Assembly (NCBI GenBank): GCA_035266845.1
Contig: DATFMP010000055.1
Location: forward strand, 28,669 to 92,668
Length of the DNA: 64,000 nt
Origin: DATFMP01 sp035266845
GTDB taxonomy: Bacteria > SAR324 > JACQKK01
Direction: 5' to 3'
This document shows positions 36,888-45,050 of the stretch, piece after piece. The notes beneath the pieces are model-generated. The model did not search any database. It had not been told where the DNA came from and saw only the letters and a list, made by a program, of their open reading frames with translations. The translations under genes and the position numbers were made by a program. Each line of letters begins with the position of its first letter. The stretch's first letter is position 1.

Positions 36888-38288
36888 ATGCCGCGGCAAG
36901 CGGTCAATCATCGGTTCGAGATCCTGCCCGAGGTGTATCGGGTCGGTGAGCGCATCCACAAGGCGGGCGGCCGCCCCATCCTGGTGGGCGGCTGGGTGCG
37001 CGACGTGCTGCTGGGCATCGAGCACCGGCAGGACTACGACATCGAGGTGTTCGGGCTGCCCATGGGGCGCCTGCGCAACATCCTGGCCGGCATCGGCCCC
37101 GTGCACTCCGTGGGGCGCCACTTCGGTGTGCTCAAGCTGAAGACCCAGGCCGCCGAATACGACATCAGCGTGCCCCGCCGCGAGAGCAACATCGGCAAGG
37201 GCCACCGCGGATTCCTGGTGGAGCCCGATCCGCACATGAGCTTCGACGAAGCGGCGGCCCGGCGCGATTTCACCATCAATGCCATGGGCTATGCCTTCCT
37301 GGAGGAGCAGTTGCTGGACCCCCATGGCGGCGAGCGCGACCTGCGCGAGCGCATCCTGCGTCATGTGGGGCCGGCCTTCGGCGAGGACCCCCTGCGCGTG
37401 CTGCGGGCCATGCAATTCGCGGGGCGCTTCGAGCTGCGCATCCTGGAGGAGACCCTCGCCATCTGTCGGGCGCAGGACCTGGCCGAACTGCCCCGCGAGC
37501 GCATCTGGGAGGAGTTCCGCAAGCTGACGATGCAGTCCGCGCGGCCCGCCCAAGGCTTGCGCTATGCACCGGAACTGGGCGTGCTCCACTACCTGCCGGA
37601 GCTGCGCGCGGTTTACGAGGCGCCGTCTCAGGAGGGCACGAGCCCCTGGGAGCTCACGCTGGCCATGCTGGACTGCGCCGCTGCCTTGCGCGAGGGGCCC
37701 GACGATGAGCCGCGGGTGCTGATGACGGCTGCGCTGTGTCACCAGATGGACGCCAACGGCAAGCCCGAGCCCGACGCTGTCGCGGGGGCGCAGGGCCACA
37801 CGGCGACAGCCCGCTTTCTGGCCCGGCTCACCAATGAACAGGCATTCGTGGAGGCCGTGCTGGGCCTGCTGAGCGACCTGGAGACGCCGCGGCAGTTTTA
37901 TGAGCGCCGCGACGCCATAATGCCCGGCGATATCCGCCGCCTGGCGCTGCGGCAGCGCCTGCCGTTCCTGCTGCGGGCGGCCACGGCCCACCACCAGGCC
38001 CGGCACGGCGAGGCGCCGTTTCCCGCCGCCCCCTGGCTCAAGGCCCAGGCGCGGGCGCTGGACGTGTGGGAGCACGCGCCCGAACCGATCCTGATGGGCC
38101 GGCACCTGCTGGAGCGTGGCCTGGAGCCCGGGCCCGCCGTGGGCGAGTGGGTGCGCGCGGCTTTCGAGCGCCAGTTGGATGGCAAGATCAGGACGCTGGA
38201 CGAGGCCCTTGCCTGGCTGGATGGCCAGTGGGCCGGCGCCGGTGAGCCCACCGCACCCCGGCCCTCTCCGGGCGGAGGTGAGGCATGA
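36888..38288 (+). CDS. cca: CCA tRNA nucleotidyltransferase
   Basis: The 466-residue enzyme adds the 3' CCA to tRNAs. The class II nucleotidyltransferase motif is ILVGGWVRDVLLG (31-43) with metal-binding DYD (49-51). RRDFTINAMGY and EDPLRVLRAMQFAGRF are typical motifs C and D. The C-terminal region resembles bacterial Cca but lacks a clean HD phosphohydrolase motif. GGGGAG precedes ATG 36888, better supported than the ATG 24 bases upstream. Its stop overlaps the next ATG (ATGA). The local tRNA-Arg lacks an encoded CCA, fitting this enzyme's need. Confidence 0.92.
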   Translation: MPRQAVNHRFEILPEVYRVGERIHKAGGRPILVGGWVRDVLLGIEHRQDYDIEVFGLPMGRLRNILAGIGPVHSVGRHFGVLKLKTQAAEYDISVPRRESNIGKGHRGFLVEPDPHMSFDEAAARRDFTINAMGYAFLEEQLLDPHGGERDLRERILRHVGPAFGEDPLRVLRAMQFAGRFELRILEETLAICRAQDLAELPRERIWEEFRKLTMQSARPAQGLRYAPELGVLHYLPELRAVYEAPSQEGTSPWELTLAMLDCAAALREGPDDEPRVLMTAALCHQMDANGKPEPDAVAGAQGHTATARFLARLTNEQAFVEAVLGLLSDLETPRQFYERRDAIMPGDIRRLALRQRLPFLLRAATAHHQARHGEAPFPAAPWLKAQARALDVWEHAPEPILMGRHLLERGLEPGPAVGEWVRAAFERQLDGKIRTLDEALAWLDGQWAGAGEPTAPRPSPGGGEA

Positions 38289-39049
38289 TCTGCTACCAAT
38301 GCCACGACGTGATCCCGGAGGATCAGCCGTTCTACAACGATCACGACCAGTACGTCTGCAAGCCCTGCTTCCTGGACGCGAAGCGCTGCTTCGTCTGCCG
38401 CTTTCCCGGCAACCAACTCCAGGAGGTGCCCGGCCTGGGGCTGGAGTGCGAGTTCTGCCGAGGCCACATCATCGACGAGTCGGCCGACCTGACCGCCACC
38501 ATCGAGCCGCTGCGGGCCTTTCTGGCGCCCTTCGGGCTGCGCGCGCCAGAGCGGCCCCGCTGGGAGTGGACGGACCGCTTGGCGCTGCGGCAGATGCAGA
38601 CCGATGCGGACCTGCCGCCCGAGGAGTTCATCGACGACTTTCTGCGCTACGCCTACCCGGTGTACCACCACGATGGGTCGTTCCACCTGCTGCGCCGCAT
38701 GACCAAGCCCACCTTCGTGGCCTACGCCGTGGTGCAGCTCGCGGCAGCGGATCTGGCCCTGAGCCATGGATTGCCGGACCTCGCCGGGCGCACCCCCTTC
38801 CACACGTTCACGCGGGGCTGGTGCCACTGGTTGGGCTACGAGGCCGCGCGCCTGCTGGGCTACGACCTGGAGCGGCGCCAGCTCCGCAAATGGCCGGAGT
38901 TGGGCGCCCAAGGGGACTTCGAGCGGTGGGAGCGCATGTCCCGCGTCAACAAGCCGGCACGGATGCTGGAATACTTCCGAGCCCACCTGAGCGCCCTCGT
39001 GAAGAAGCACCTCTCCCCGCCGGGGCAGCAGACGAGCCCAACTGGCTGA
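38285..39049 (+). CDS. LIM-like zinc protein of unknown function
   Basis: The 254-residue protein begins with four cysteine pairs, C3xxC6, C25xxC28, C35xxC38 and C55xxC58, arranged like a LIM or double zinc-finger domain. The remaining part (about 70-254) is helical, with 'FTRGWCHWLGYEAARLLGYD' as its most distinctive stretch, and has no HExxH. I do not recognise the family. The ATGA overlap with cca shows translational coupling and hints at a tRNA- or RNA-linked role, which is inference only. Confidence 0.7.
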   Translation: MICYQCHDVIPEDQPFYNDHDQYVCKPCFLDAKRCFVCRFPGNQLQEVPGLGLECEFCRGHIIDESADLTATIEPLRAFLAPFGLRAPERPRWEWTDRLALRQMQTDADLPPEEFIDDFLRYAYPVYHHDGSFHLLRRMTKPTFVAYAVVQLAAADLALSHGLPDLAGRTPFHTFTRGWCHWLGYEAARLLGYDLERRQLRKWPELGAQGDFERWERMSRVNKPARMLEYFRAHLSALVKKHLSPPGQQTSPTG

Positions 39050-39156
39050 GCGTCTGGAACCGCCCGCGGCTTCTCAACCCCGGCCGCGTCTGCTACATCT
39101 AGGGAATGGGAGAAACCGCCACCTGCCGCCGTACCCCATCCACCGAAGCCCGCCCT

Positions 39157-40167
39157 ATGGACAGTGCCCACCTCGTCCGTCGCAAGTTCCATGACCGGCT
39201 GGTGCTCGACATCATCGAGAGTACCGACCTGCGCGAGAGCTTCCGCGAAGACGTCCTGCGCGGCTTCACCAGCGATCCCAAGACGATCCCGCCCAAGTAC
39301 TTCTACGACGAGCGGGGCTCGCAGCTCTTCGAGGCCATCACGGGGCTGGAGGAGTACTACCCCACCCGCACGGAAGCGGCCATCCTCGCGCAATCCGGCG
39401 AGGAAATGCTGGACGCCGCCGGCCCGGGGCTGACCGTCGTGGAACTCGGCAGCGGCAGCTCCACCAAGACGCGCCTGCTGCTGGAGCGGTTGGCCGGACG
39501 GCAGGAACGGGTGGATTACATCCCCATCGACATCTCGCCCACCGTGGTCACGGAGTTCGGCGAGCAGTTGCTGCAGGACTATCCCTCGCTGCACATCCGG
39601 GGGCTGATCTGCGACTACGACCGGGCCCTGGGTGAGCTGAAGGAGCAGTCCCACGAGCGCAAACTGTTCCTGTTCCTGGGCTCCAGCATGGGCAACTTCA
39701 CGCCCCATCAGGCCGCGGCGCTGCTGCGCGTCATCCGCGAGGCGATGGGCCCCCAGGACAGTCTGCTGCTGGGTGTGGACCTGAAGAAGGATCGCGCCAT
39801 ACTCGAGCGTGCGTACGACGACGCACAGGGCGTGACGGCCGCGTTCAACCTGAACCTGTTGGAGCGCATCAACCGCGAACTGGGCGGCCAGTTCGACGTG
39901 GAGCGCTTCCGCCACGTGGCGCTCTACAATGCCCAGCAAGGCCGCATCGAGATGCACCTGGAAAGTACGGTGAGCCAGATCGTGCCCATCGATGCGCTGG
40001 GCCGCAGCTTCACCTTCCGCCGCGGCGAGCGCATCCATACCGAGAACTCGTACAAGTTCGACCGGGAGCAGCTTCAGCAGCTGCTGGGCCTGGCCGACAT
40101 GACCCTGCAGCGCCAGTGGCTGGACCCGCAGGGCTGGTTCTCTCTCAGCCTGGCCTCTCCGGTCTGA
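39157..40167 (+). CDS. egtD: L-histidine N-alpha-methyltransferase (EgtD)
   Basis: This 336-residue SAM-dependent enzyme trimethylates histidine to hercynine in ergothioneine synthesis. The family start FYDERGSQLFEAITGLEEYY, SAM motif VVELGSGSSTKTRLLL and FLFLGSSMGNF are all present. An in-frame Met 17 codons upstream is less likely than MDSAHLVRRKF. No egtB sulfoxide synthase is in the window, so it may be elsewhere or hercynine may be the end product. A 56-residue membrane protein follows 20 bases downstream. Confidence 0.9.
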   Translation: MDSAHLVRRKFHDRLVLDIIESTDLRESFREDVLRGFTSDPKTIPPKYFYDERGSQLFEAITGLEEYYPTRTEAAILAQSGEEMLDAAGPGLTVVELGSGSSTKTRLLLERLAGRQERVDYIPIDISPTVVTEFGEQLLQDYPSLHIRGLICDYDRALGELKEQSHERKLFLFLGSSMGNFTPHQAAALLRVIREAMGPQDSLLLGVDLKKDRAILERAYDDAQGVTAAFNLNLLERINRELGGQFDVERFRHVALYNAQQGRIEMHLESTVSQIVPIDALGRSFTFRRGERIHTENSYKFDREQLQQLLGLADMTLQRQWLDPQGWFSLSLASPV

Positions 40168-40187
40168 CCCCGAGACGGCGCCTCGCC

Positions 40188-40358
40188 ATGGCCCAGCGGT
40201 CCCGCGACGACTATCGCCCCGGGTGGTATGTGCTCCTGGAGCGCGCCTTCGATGTCATGCTGCGCGGCGCGGTGGTGCTGGTGTGGGTGTGGGGACTGGC
40301 CGTGTTCCTGTTCGTGGCCTGGGGCATCTGGGTCACGTTCTTCCAACCGCACCACTAG
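40188..40358 (+). CDS. Small single-pass membrane protein
   Basis: The 56-residue protein has a basic, Arg-rich N-terminus (MAQRSRDDYRPG) and one hydrophobic span of about 22 residues (residues 29-50, GAVVLVWVWGLAVFLFVAWG). No family is recognised. It starts 20 bases after egtD, suggesting cotranscription. Confidence 0.6.
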   Translation: MAQRSRDDYRPGWYVLLERAFDVMLRGAVVLVWVWGLAVFLFVAWGIWVTFFQPHH

Positions 40359-40522
40359 AGGCCGGCTCCGAGACCACAGGATCGCCACTCCGCCGACCGC
40401 TGCTCACAATCCTTCCAGCTTTCCTCCCTACGCCGCTCACGTCCCTGAGGGATGCTATGGAAAACGGAGCGGGCCATCGGAGGCCCACGCCATACCAAGC
40501 GATCCCCCTTGCGACGGACCCC

Positions 40523-40801
40523 ATGAGCGACCCGGAAACGATCCTCGGCACCACGGACCTGGGCGGGCACACCATCCGCACGGCCCACATCGACGGTACC
40601 GAGTTCGTGTCTATGCAGGATTTCTGCGTCTATTTGCAGGGCATGCTGGTGAAGATCGTGGATCTGACCACGCGCCAGCAGGAACAGATGACCCACATCA
40701 ACCTGTCGCTGGACGTGCTCTACGACACGCTCTCCGAGCAGCACCCAGAGTTGCGGCAGGCCCTGCTGCGCATGATGCAGCAGCGCGCCCGCCCGGTGTA
40801 G
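40523..40801 (+). CDS. Small unknown protein, 92 aa
   Basis: The 92-residue soluble protein is mainly helical with an acidic start (MSDPETILGTTDLGGHTIRT) and a leucine/glutamine-rich C-terminal helix. An upstream ATG at 40457 is possible but the intervening codons look non-coding. No known family is recognised. The preceding 164 bases contain no clear signal. Confidence 0.5.
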   Translation: MSDPETILGTTDLGGHTIRTAHIDGTEFVSMQDFCVYLQGMLVKIVDLTTRQQEQMTHINLSLDVLYDTLSEQHPELRQALLRMMQQRARPV

Positions 40802-40817
40802 CGGGCGCGCCGCACCG

Positions 40818-41450
40818 CTAGAACTTGTACTCGCCGTAGATGGATGCGCCGTCGTCGGCGAGCCCAGGATGAGCCTCGATCCCAGCCAGGATATGCGGCG
40901 TGGCCCAGTACTCGGCACCGACCACCGCGCCGAATTTGGAGTCCACGGGCTCGTTGCCGAACGCGGGTGAGTAGGTGCCGGCTCGGTTCCGCTCGTAGAT
41001 TGCCGTGGCGAAGATAGCGAGATTCTCCAGGGGCGCGACGGAACCGCCCAGTCCGATGTGAAAGGTATTGCCCTTTGCCTTCCCGAACGGTGTATCGATG
41101 TTGTCCACGTTGTAGCCGCCCTGTACCGCCAAGGTCACCGGGAAATTGCCCAGCTTGAACGGCTGGCCCACCTTTTGGCGATAGGTCAGCCCCAGCACGC
41201 TGCCCGTTACGCCTGCCCCCAAGTCCAAGGTACCTGCCTGTAGCTCGGCCGTCCCTGCATCCGACACGCCGAAGTCACCGTAAAGCAGATCCAGTTTGTC
41301 AGACAGAGACAACCCGACTCCCGCTTCGCCTTTCTTGAAGTTCGGAGCGGGATTGCCCAGGTAAAGCGCCTGGGCCGTCCCGCCCCAGGTCGCAACGAGC
41401 AGCAGCGCCAGCGATGCCAGTGCCACTGCGAAGACGGGTCTGTGCTTCAT
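40818..41450 (-). CDS. Outer-membrane beta-barrel protein
   Basis: The 210-residue secreted protein has a signal peptide (about 1-28, ending AQA), alternating strands such as GVTGSVLGLTYRQKVG and AIFATAIYERN, and ends in Phe (YGEYKF), the usual BamA recognition residue. It is a small autotransporter-free barrel. Start MKHRPVFAVAL has a GGGAGG ribosome site. It is unrelated by sequence to the two paralogues at 23.2-24.7 kb. Convergent with the 92-residue protein. Confidence 0.75.
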   Translation of the reverse strand: MKHRPVFAVALASLALLLVATWGGTAQALYLGNPAPNFKKGEAGVGLSLSDKLDLLYGDFGVSDAGTAELQAGTLDLGAGVTGSVLGLTYRQKVGQPFKLGNFPVTLAVQGGYNVDNIDTPFGKAKGNTFHIGLGGSVAPLENLAIFATAIYERNRAGTYSPAFGNEPVDSKFGAVVGAEYWATPHILAGIEAHPGLADDGASIYGEYKF

Positions 41451-41787
41451 GCGTCCTCCCTTTGACGGCTGCAGTTCGCCGCCTGTAGATACCCCCCTCG
41501 GGCTCCGTCTGCCCCCTTGCTGCATTTGACCTGAAAGTGGAGATGAGACGGGACGGGCTTGGGTGGGTAACTGACCGATCCATGGCGCCCCTTGATCGGC
41601 CTACCCATTCCCGAAAAGCATACTTTTGATGTCAGCGTCTGCCAAGCGGTTCGATGCGGTACGCCGAGGTGGCCCCACCTGCCGCAGGCCGCGCGCCTCC
41701 TGCTGGCGCACGCGCCGGCTGCGATGCTAGCCTGGACGGAGCGCGGGCCGGTGCCCGCATTCGTGTCCCCTAGCCCAACTAGCCGCC
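41451..41787. other. 337-base divergent intergenic region
   Basis: It holds the 5' side of the beta-barrel gene and of the small membrane protein at 41788. I see no repeat, RNA or gene. Confidence 0.4.
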
Positions 41788-41994
41788 ATGATCGCCCTGG
41801 CCTTGCAGATCCGCATCGTGTTCCTCCTGCTGCTGGTGGGGCTGACGCTATGGCTGCTCGTTCGGTTGTGGCGCGCCGCCACCTGCGATCCGCGCCTGCG
41901 CCGTGGGCTGCCACTGCTGCTGGCGGGTCTGCTGCGGCGCGGGGCGCTGCCGCTGCTGGTGGTGCTGCTGCGCATCCTGCGGGTGCTGCGATGA
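41788..41994 (+). CDS. Small hydrophobic membrane protein
   Basis: The 68-residue protein is almost all Leu/Val/Arg with two hydrophobic stretches (about 2-24 and 42-64). Its stop overlaps the ATG of the GNAT gene (ATGA), which supports translation. No family is recognised. Confidence 0.55.
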   Translation: MIALALQIRIVFLLLLVGLTLWLLVRLWRAATCDPRLRRGLPLLLAGLLRRGALPLLVVLLRILRVLR

Positions 41995-42503
41995 GCCGCC
42001 ACGAGGCCCCGACGGCCGACGCGGAAACGTCCGGCGCATCAGCTGTGGAGCTGCGCTACCTCGCCCGCGACCCTGCTCTGGTGGCCACCATCGCGGGCTG
42101 GCACCACGAGACCTGGGCCCACCTGACCGGCCGCAGCCACGCCGAGCGCATCCGCGAGTTTGACGAGCAGTTGGAGAGCGACCGCATCCCGCTCACGGTG
42201 GTGGCCTTCGCGGACGGCCGCCCGGTGGGCTCGGCCAGCCTGCTCGTGGAGGATATGGATACGCACCCGGACTGGACGCCCTGGCTGGCCAGCGTGTTCG
42301 TGGTTCCGGCGTTCCGCCGCAATGGCATCGGCGAACAACTCTGCCGGCGCATCGTGGCCGAGGCCCGGCGGCTGAGCGTGCCGCGGCTGTACCTGTACAC
42401 ACCGGATCAGGCGCCCTTCTACGCCCGTCAGGGCTGGCGCACCCTCGCGCAGGAGACCTACCACAGCGAGGCGGTGACCATCATGGAGATCGAGCCCGCC
42501 TGA
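41991..42503 (+). CDS. GNAT-family N-acetyltransferase
   Basis: The 170-residue protein carries the acetyl-CoA-binding motif VVPAFRRNGIGEQLCRR (about 103-119) and a C-terminal strand typical of GNATs. 'LYLYTPDQAPFYARQGWR' is the substrate-side motif. The substrate is unknown. It is coupled to the upstream small membrane protein by a four-base overlap; convergent to apaG. Confidence 0.82.
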   Translation: MSRHEAPTADAETSGASAVELRYLARDPALVATIAGWHHETWAHLTGRSHAERIREFDEQLESDRIPLTVVAFADGRPVGSASLLVEDMDTHPDWTPWLASVFVVPAFRRNGIGEQLCRRIVAEARRLSVPRLYLYTPDQAPFYARQGWRTLAQETYHSEAVTIMEIEPA

Positions 42504-42513
42504 GCGCGGCGGA

Positions 42514-42897
42514 TCAGTTGAGCGTGCCGGGAACGGAGAGCGTGAAGAGTGGGATGCGGATATCGAATTCCTCGCCGGCCGAGCTGATCATCTGGTAGGT
42601 GCCTTCCATCGTGCCCATGGGCGATTCCAACTGCGAACCACTCACGTATTCGAACTCCTCGCCGGGTTCCAGCACCGGCTGCTCGCCTACCACCCCCGGC
42701 CCCTTCACGTGGCGCACCGTGCCCGTGCTGTCCGTGATGATCCAGTGCCGGCTGAGGAGCTGCACGCGCACCTCGCCCACGTTTTTCAGGTGCACCCGAT
42801 AGGCGAAGGCATACTGCCGTTCCGTCGGCTGGGATTGGTCGTCCAGATAGAACGCCTCGACGTCCACCTGCACCCCTCGCGTCGTCGCGGTTTCCAT
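42514..42897 (-). CDS. apaG: ApaG protein
   Basis: The 127-residue protein is ApaG: 'FAYRVHLKNVGEVRVQLLSR', 'HWIITDSTG' and 'GEEFEYVSGSQLESPMGTM' are family blocks. ApaG has an FN3-like fold and affects Co2+ resistance and Mg2+ efflux; its biochemical role remains unclear. The start METATTRGVQVDV lies 196 bases from the divergent GNAT. Convergent to the upstream GNAT. Confidence 0.93.
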   Translation of the reverse strand: METATTRGVQVDVEAFYLDDQSQPTERQYAFAYRVHLKNVGEVRVQLLSRHWIITDSTGTVRHVKGPGVVGEQPVLEPGEEFEYVSGSQLESPMGTMEGTYQMISSAGEEFDIRIPLFTLSVPGTLN

Positions 42898-43093
42898 GGC
42901 GCTCTCCGTTTGCGGCTCCGGGCGGTTCCCGGCCAAGCCCCTTCGCTCCGTCCTAGATGAGATTGCGGCCGCTCGCAAGCGGTTTGGCACACCGTGCCCT
43001 GCCCGGCCCACACGCCGGGCGGTGGCTTGTGACGCGGCGATCGGGCACAATGGAGCCTGAACCCGATATCCCCCAAGCCCGCCGCCGACACCG

Positions 43094-43837
43094 ATGTCCA
43101 CGGACCCCATCGTTCGCACACTGGAGGAGTGCTGCCTCAACGCCTGGCCGGGGTTGCGGCACCAGGTGCTGGATGGCTGGCTGGTGCGCTTCGGAGACGA
43201 CTTCACGCGCCGGGCCAACTCGGTCAACCCCCTGCATCCGGGCACACAGGACGTCGAGCGCAAGCTGACACGCTGCGAGGCGGCCTATGCGGCGCTGGGC
43301 CAAGCGTGCGTGGTCAAGATTACGCCGCTGGCCGAGCCGTCCACGCTGGACGCCTTGCTGGAGCGCCGCGGCTACCGGCGCGAGGGCGAAACCATCGTGC
43401 AACTGCTCGATCCCCTGGCGGGCGCCGCCGCGGACCCCGCCTGCGAGCTGGGCGACCCGCGCGAGGATGCCTGGCAGGCCGCCTTCACGCGCATGGACGC
43501 CACGCCGCCCCAGCACCACGGGCCGCTGCGCGCCATCCTGGGACAGATCACGCCGCCGCACACGGCCGCGCTTCTGCGGGCCGATGGCGGGCCGGTGAGT
43601 TGCGGCCGCGCCGTGCTGGAAGACGACCTGGTGGGCCTGTTCGACATCGCTACTGACCCGGCACGGCGCCGCCAGGGCCATGCCCAGCGGCTCATCGCGC
43701 ACCTGCTGGACTGGGGCCGCCGGCAGGGGGCCCGGCGCGCCTACCTGCAGGTGGAGGCGGACAACGCCCCTGCGCGCCGGCTCTACGAGCAACTGGGCTT
43801 CCGCGAGGTCTATCGCTACTGGTACCGCGTCCACTAG
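43094..43837 (+). CDS. GNAT-family N-acetyltransferase, 247 aa
   Basis: Residues about 125-247 form the GNAT domain with DPARRRQGHAQRLIAHLL (acetyl-CoA pyrophosphate loop) and DNAPARRLYEQLGF. The N-terminal 120 residues resemble the extra domain seen in the larger two-domain GNATs; 'VLDGWLVRFGDDFTRRANSV' is the marker. The substrate is unknown. It lies 32 bases ahead of the site-2 protease gene. Confidence 0.85.
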   Translation: MSTDPIVRTLEECCLNAWPGLRHQVLDGWLVRFGDDFTRRANSVNPLHPGTQDVERKLTRCEAAYAALGQACVVKITPLAEPSTLDALLERRGYRREGETIVQLLDPLAGAAADPACELGDPREDAWQAAFTRMDATPPQHHGPLRAILGQITPPHTAALLRADGGPVSCGRAVLEDDLVGLFDIATDPARRRQGHAQRLIAHLLDWGRRQGARRAYLQVEADNAPARRLYEQLGFREVYRYWYRVH

Positions 43838-43869
43838 CTGCCGCTGGCGGCGATACAGGGAGCGCACCG

Positions 43870-45024
43870 ATGTTCCGGAACCGCATCACGTTGTTCCGCC
43901 TGCTCGGCTTCGATGTGCGCGTGGATGCGAGTTGGCTGCTGCTGGCGTTCTTCATCACCTGGTCCCTGGCGCGCGGGTACTTCCCCGGGCTGCTGCCGGG
44001 TCATTCCCTGATGGAATACTGGTGGATGGGGGCTGCCGGCGCGCTGGGCCTGTTCGTCTCCATCATCCTGCACGAGTTCTCCCACTCGCTGGTGGCCCGG
44101 CGCTACGGACTGCCCATCAAGGGCATCACGCTGTTCATCTTTGGCGGCGTCGCGGAGATGGAGGACGAGCCCCCCAACGCCAAGTCCGAATTCCTGATGG
44201 CCATCGCTGGGCCCATCGCCAGCCTGGCCATCGGCGCGGTCTGCTACGCGGCGGCCGTGGTGATGGCGGGGCCGCAAGCGGGCGCGCTGGACAGCGTGCT
44301 GCACTACCTGGGCGTGATCAACGTGTTGCTGGCGCTCTTCAACCTCGCCCCCGCCTTTCCGCTGGATGGCGGGCGAGTGCTGCGCGCCGCGCTGTGGCAG
44401 TGGCAGGGCAACCTGCGCAAAGCCACACGCATCGCGGCCTCCATCGGCCGCGGGTTCGGCTTCTGGCTGATCCTGATGGGCGTGTTCAGCGTGCTGGCGG
44501 GCAACCTGCTGGGCGGCGTGTGGTGGTTCCTGATCGGCCTGTTCGTGATCCAGTCCGCCGGAGCCTCGTACCAGCAGGTGCTGCTGCGGCAGACCTTGGA
44601 GGGTGAGCCCGTGCGGCGCTTCATGACCGAGCACCCCACCTGCGTGCTGGCTTCAGAGACCGTCCAGCGGCTCGTGGATGACTACATCTACCGCCACTAT
44701 TACAAGTTGTACCCCGTACTGCAGGACGACCACCCCGTGGGCTGCATCCACACGGACCAGATCAAGACCATTCCCCGCGAGGAATGGGGCCGGCACACCG
44801 TGGGCGAGATCATGCAGCCGCTCACCGCGGACAACACCGTGCCCGCCGACGCGGATGCCATGCAGGCGCTGAACATCATGAACCGCAGCGGCAACAGCCG
44901 CCTGCTGGTGATGGAGGACGGTCACTTGGCCGGGCTGATCGCCCTCAAGGATCTCCTCAAGTTCTTCCACGTCAAGGTGGACCTGGAAGAGGGTGGCTCG
45001 GACAAGCGCTGGTTCGAGCGCTGA
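43870..45024 (+). CDS. Site-2-type zinc metalloprotease with CBS pair
   Basis: The 384-residue membrane protein belongs to peptidase family M50 (SpoIVFB-like). The zinc motif HEFSH is at residues 68-72 within a TM segment and the second motif NLAPAFPLDGGR lies near 157-168. Residues about 225-380 hold two CBS domains (VGEIMQPL, HLAGLIALKDLL) on the cytoplasmic side, usual in archaeal and bacterial S2P of this type. It should cleave a membrane regulator inside the bilayer. Its substrate is not obvious from the context. Confidence 0.9.
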   Translation: MFRNRITLFRLLGFDVRVDASWLLLAFFITWSLARGYFPGLLPGHSLMEYWWMGAAGALGLFVSIILHEFSHSLVARRYGLPIKGITLFIFGGVAEMEDEPPNAKSEFLMAIAGPIASLAIGAVCYAAAVVMAGPQAGALDSVLHYLGVINVLLALFNLAPAFPLDGGRVLRAALWQWQGNLRKATRIAASIGRGFGFWLILMGVFSVLAGNLLGGVWWFLIGLFVIQSAGASYQQVLLRQTLEGEPVRRFMTEHPTCVLASETVQRLVDDYIYRHYYKLYPVLQDDHPVGCIHTDQIKTIPREEWGRHTVGEIMQPLTADNTVPADADAMQALNIMNRSGNSRLLVMEDGHLAGLIALKDLLKFFHVKVDLEEGGSDKRWFER

Positions 45025-45050
45025 GCTCGGCACTGGCCCGGCGCGCCGCG

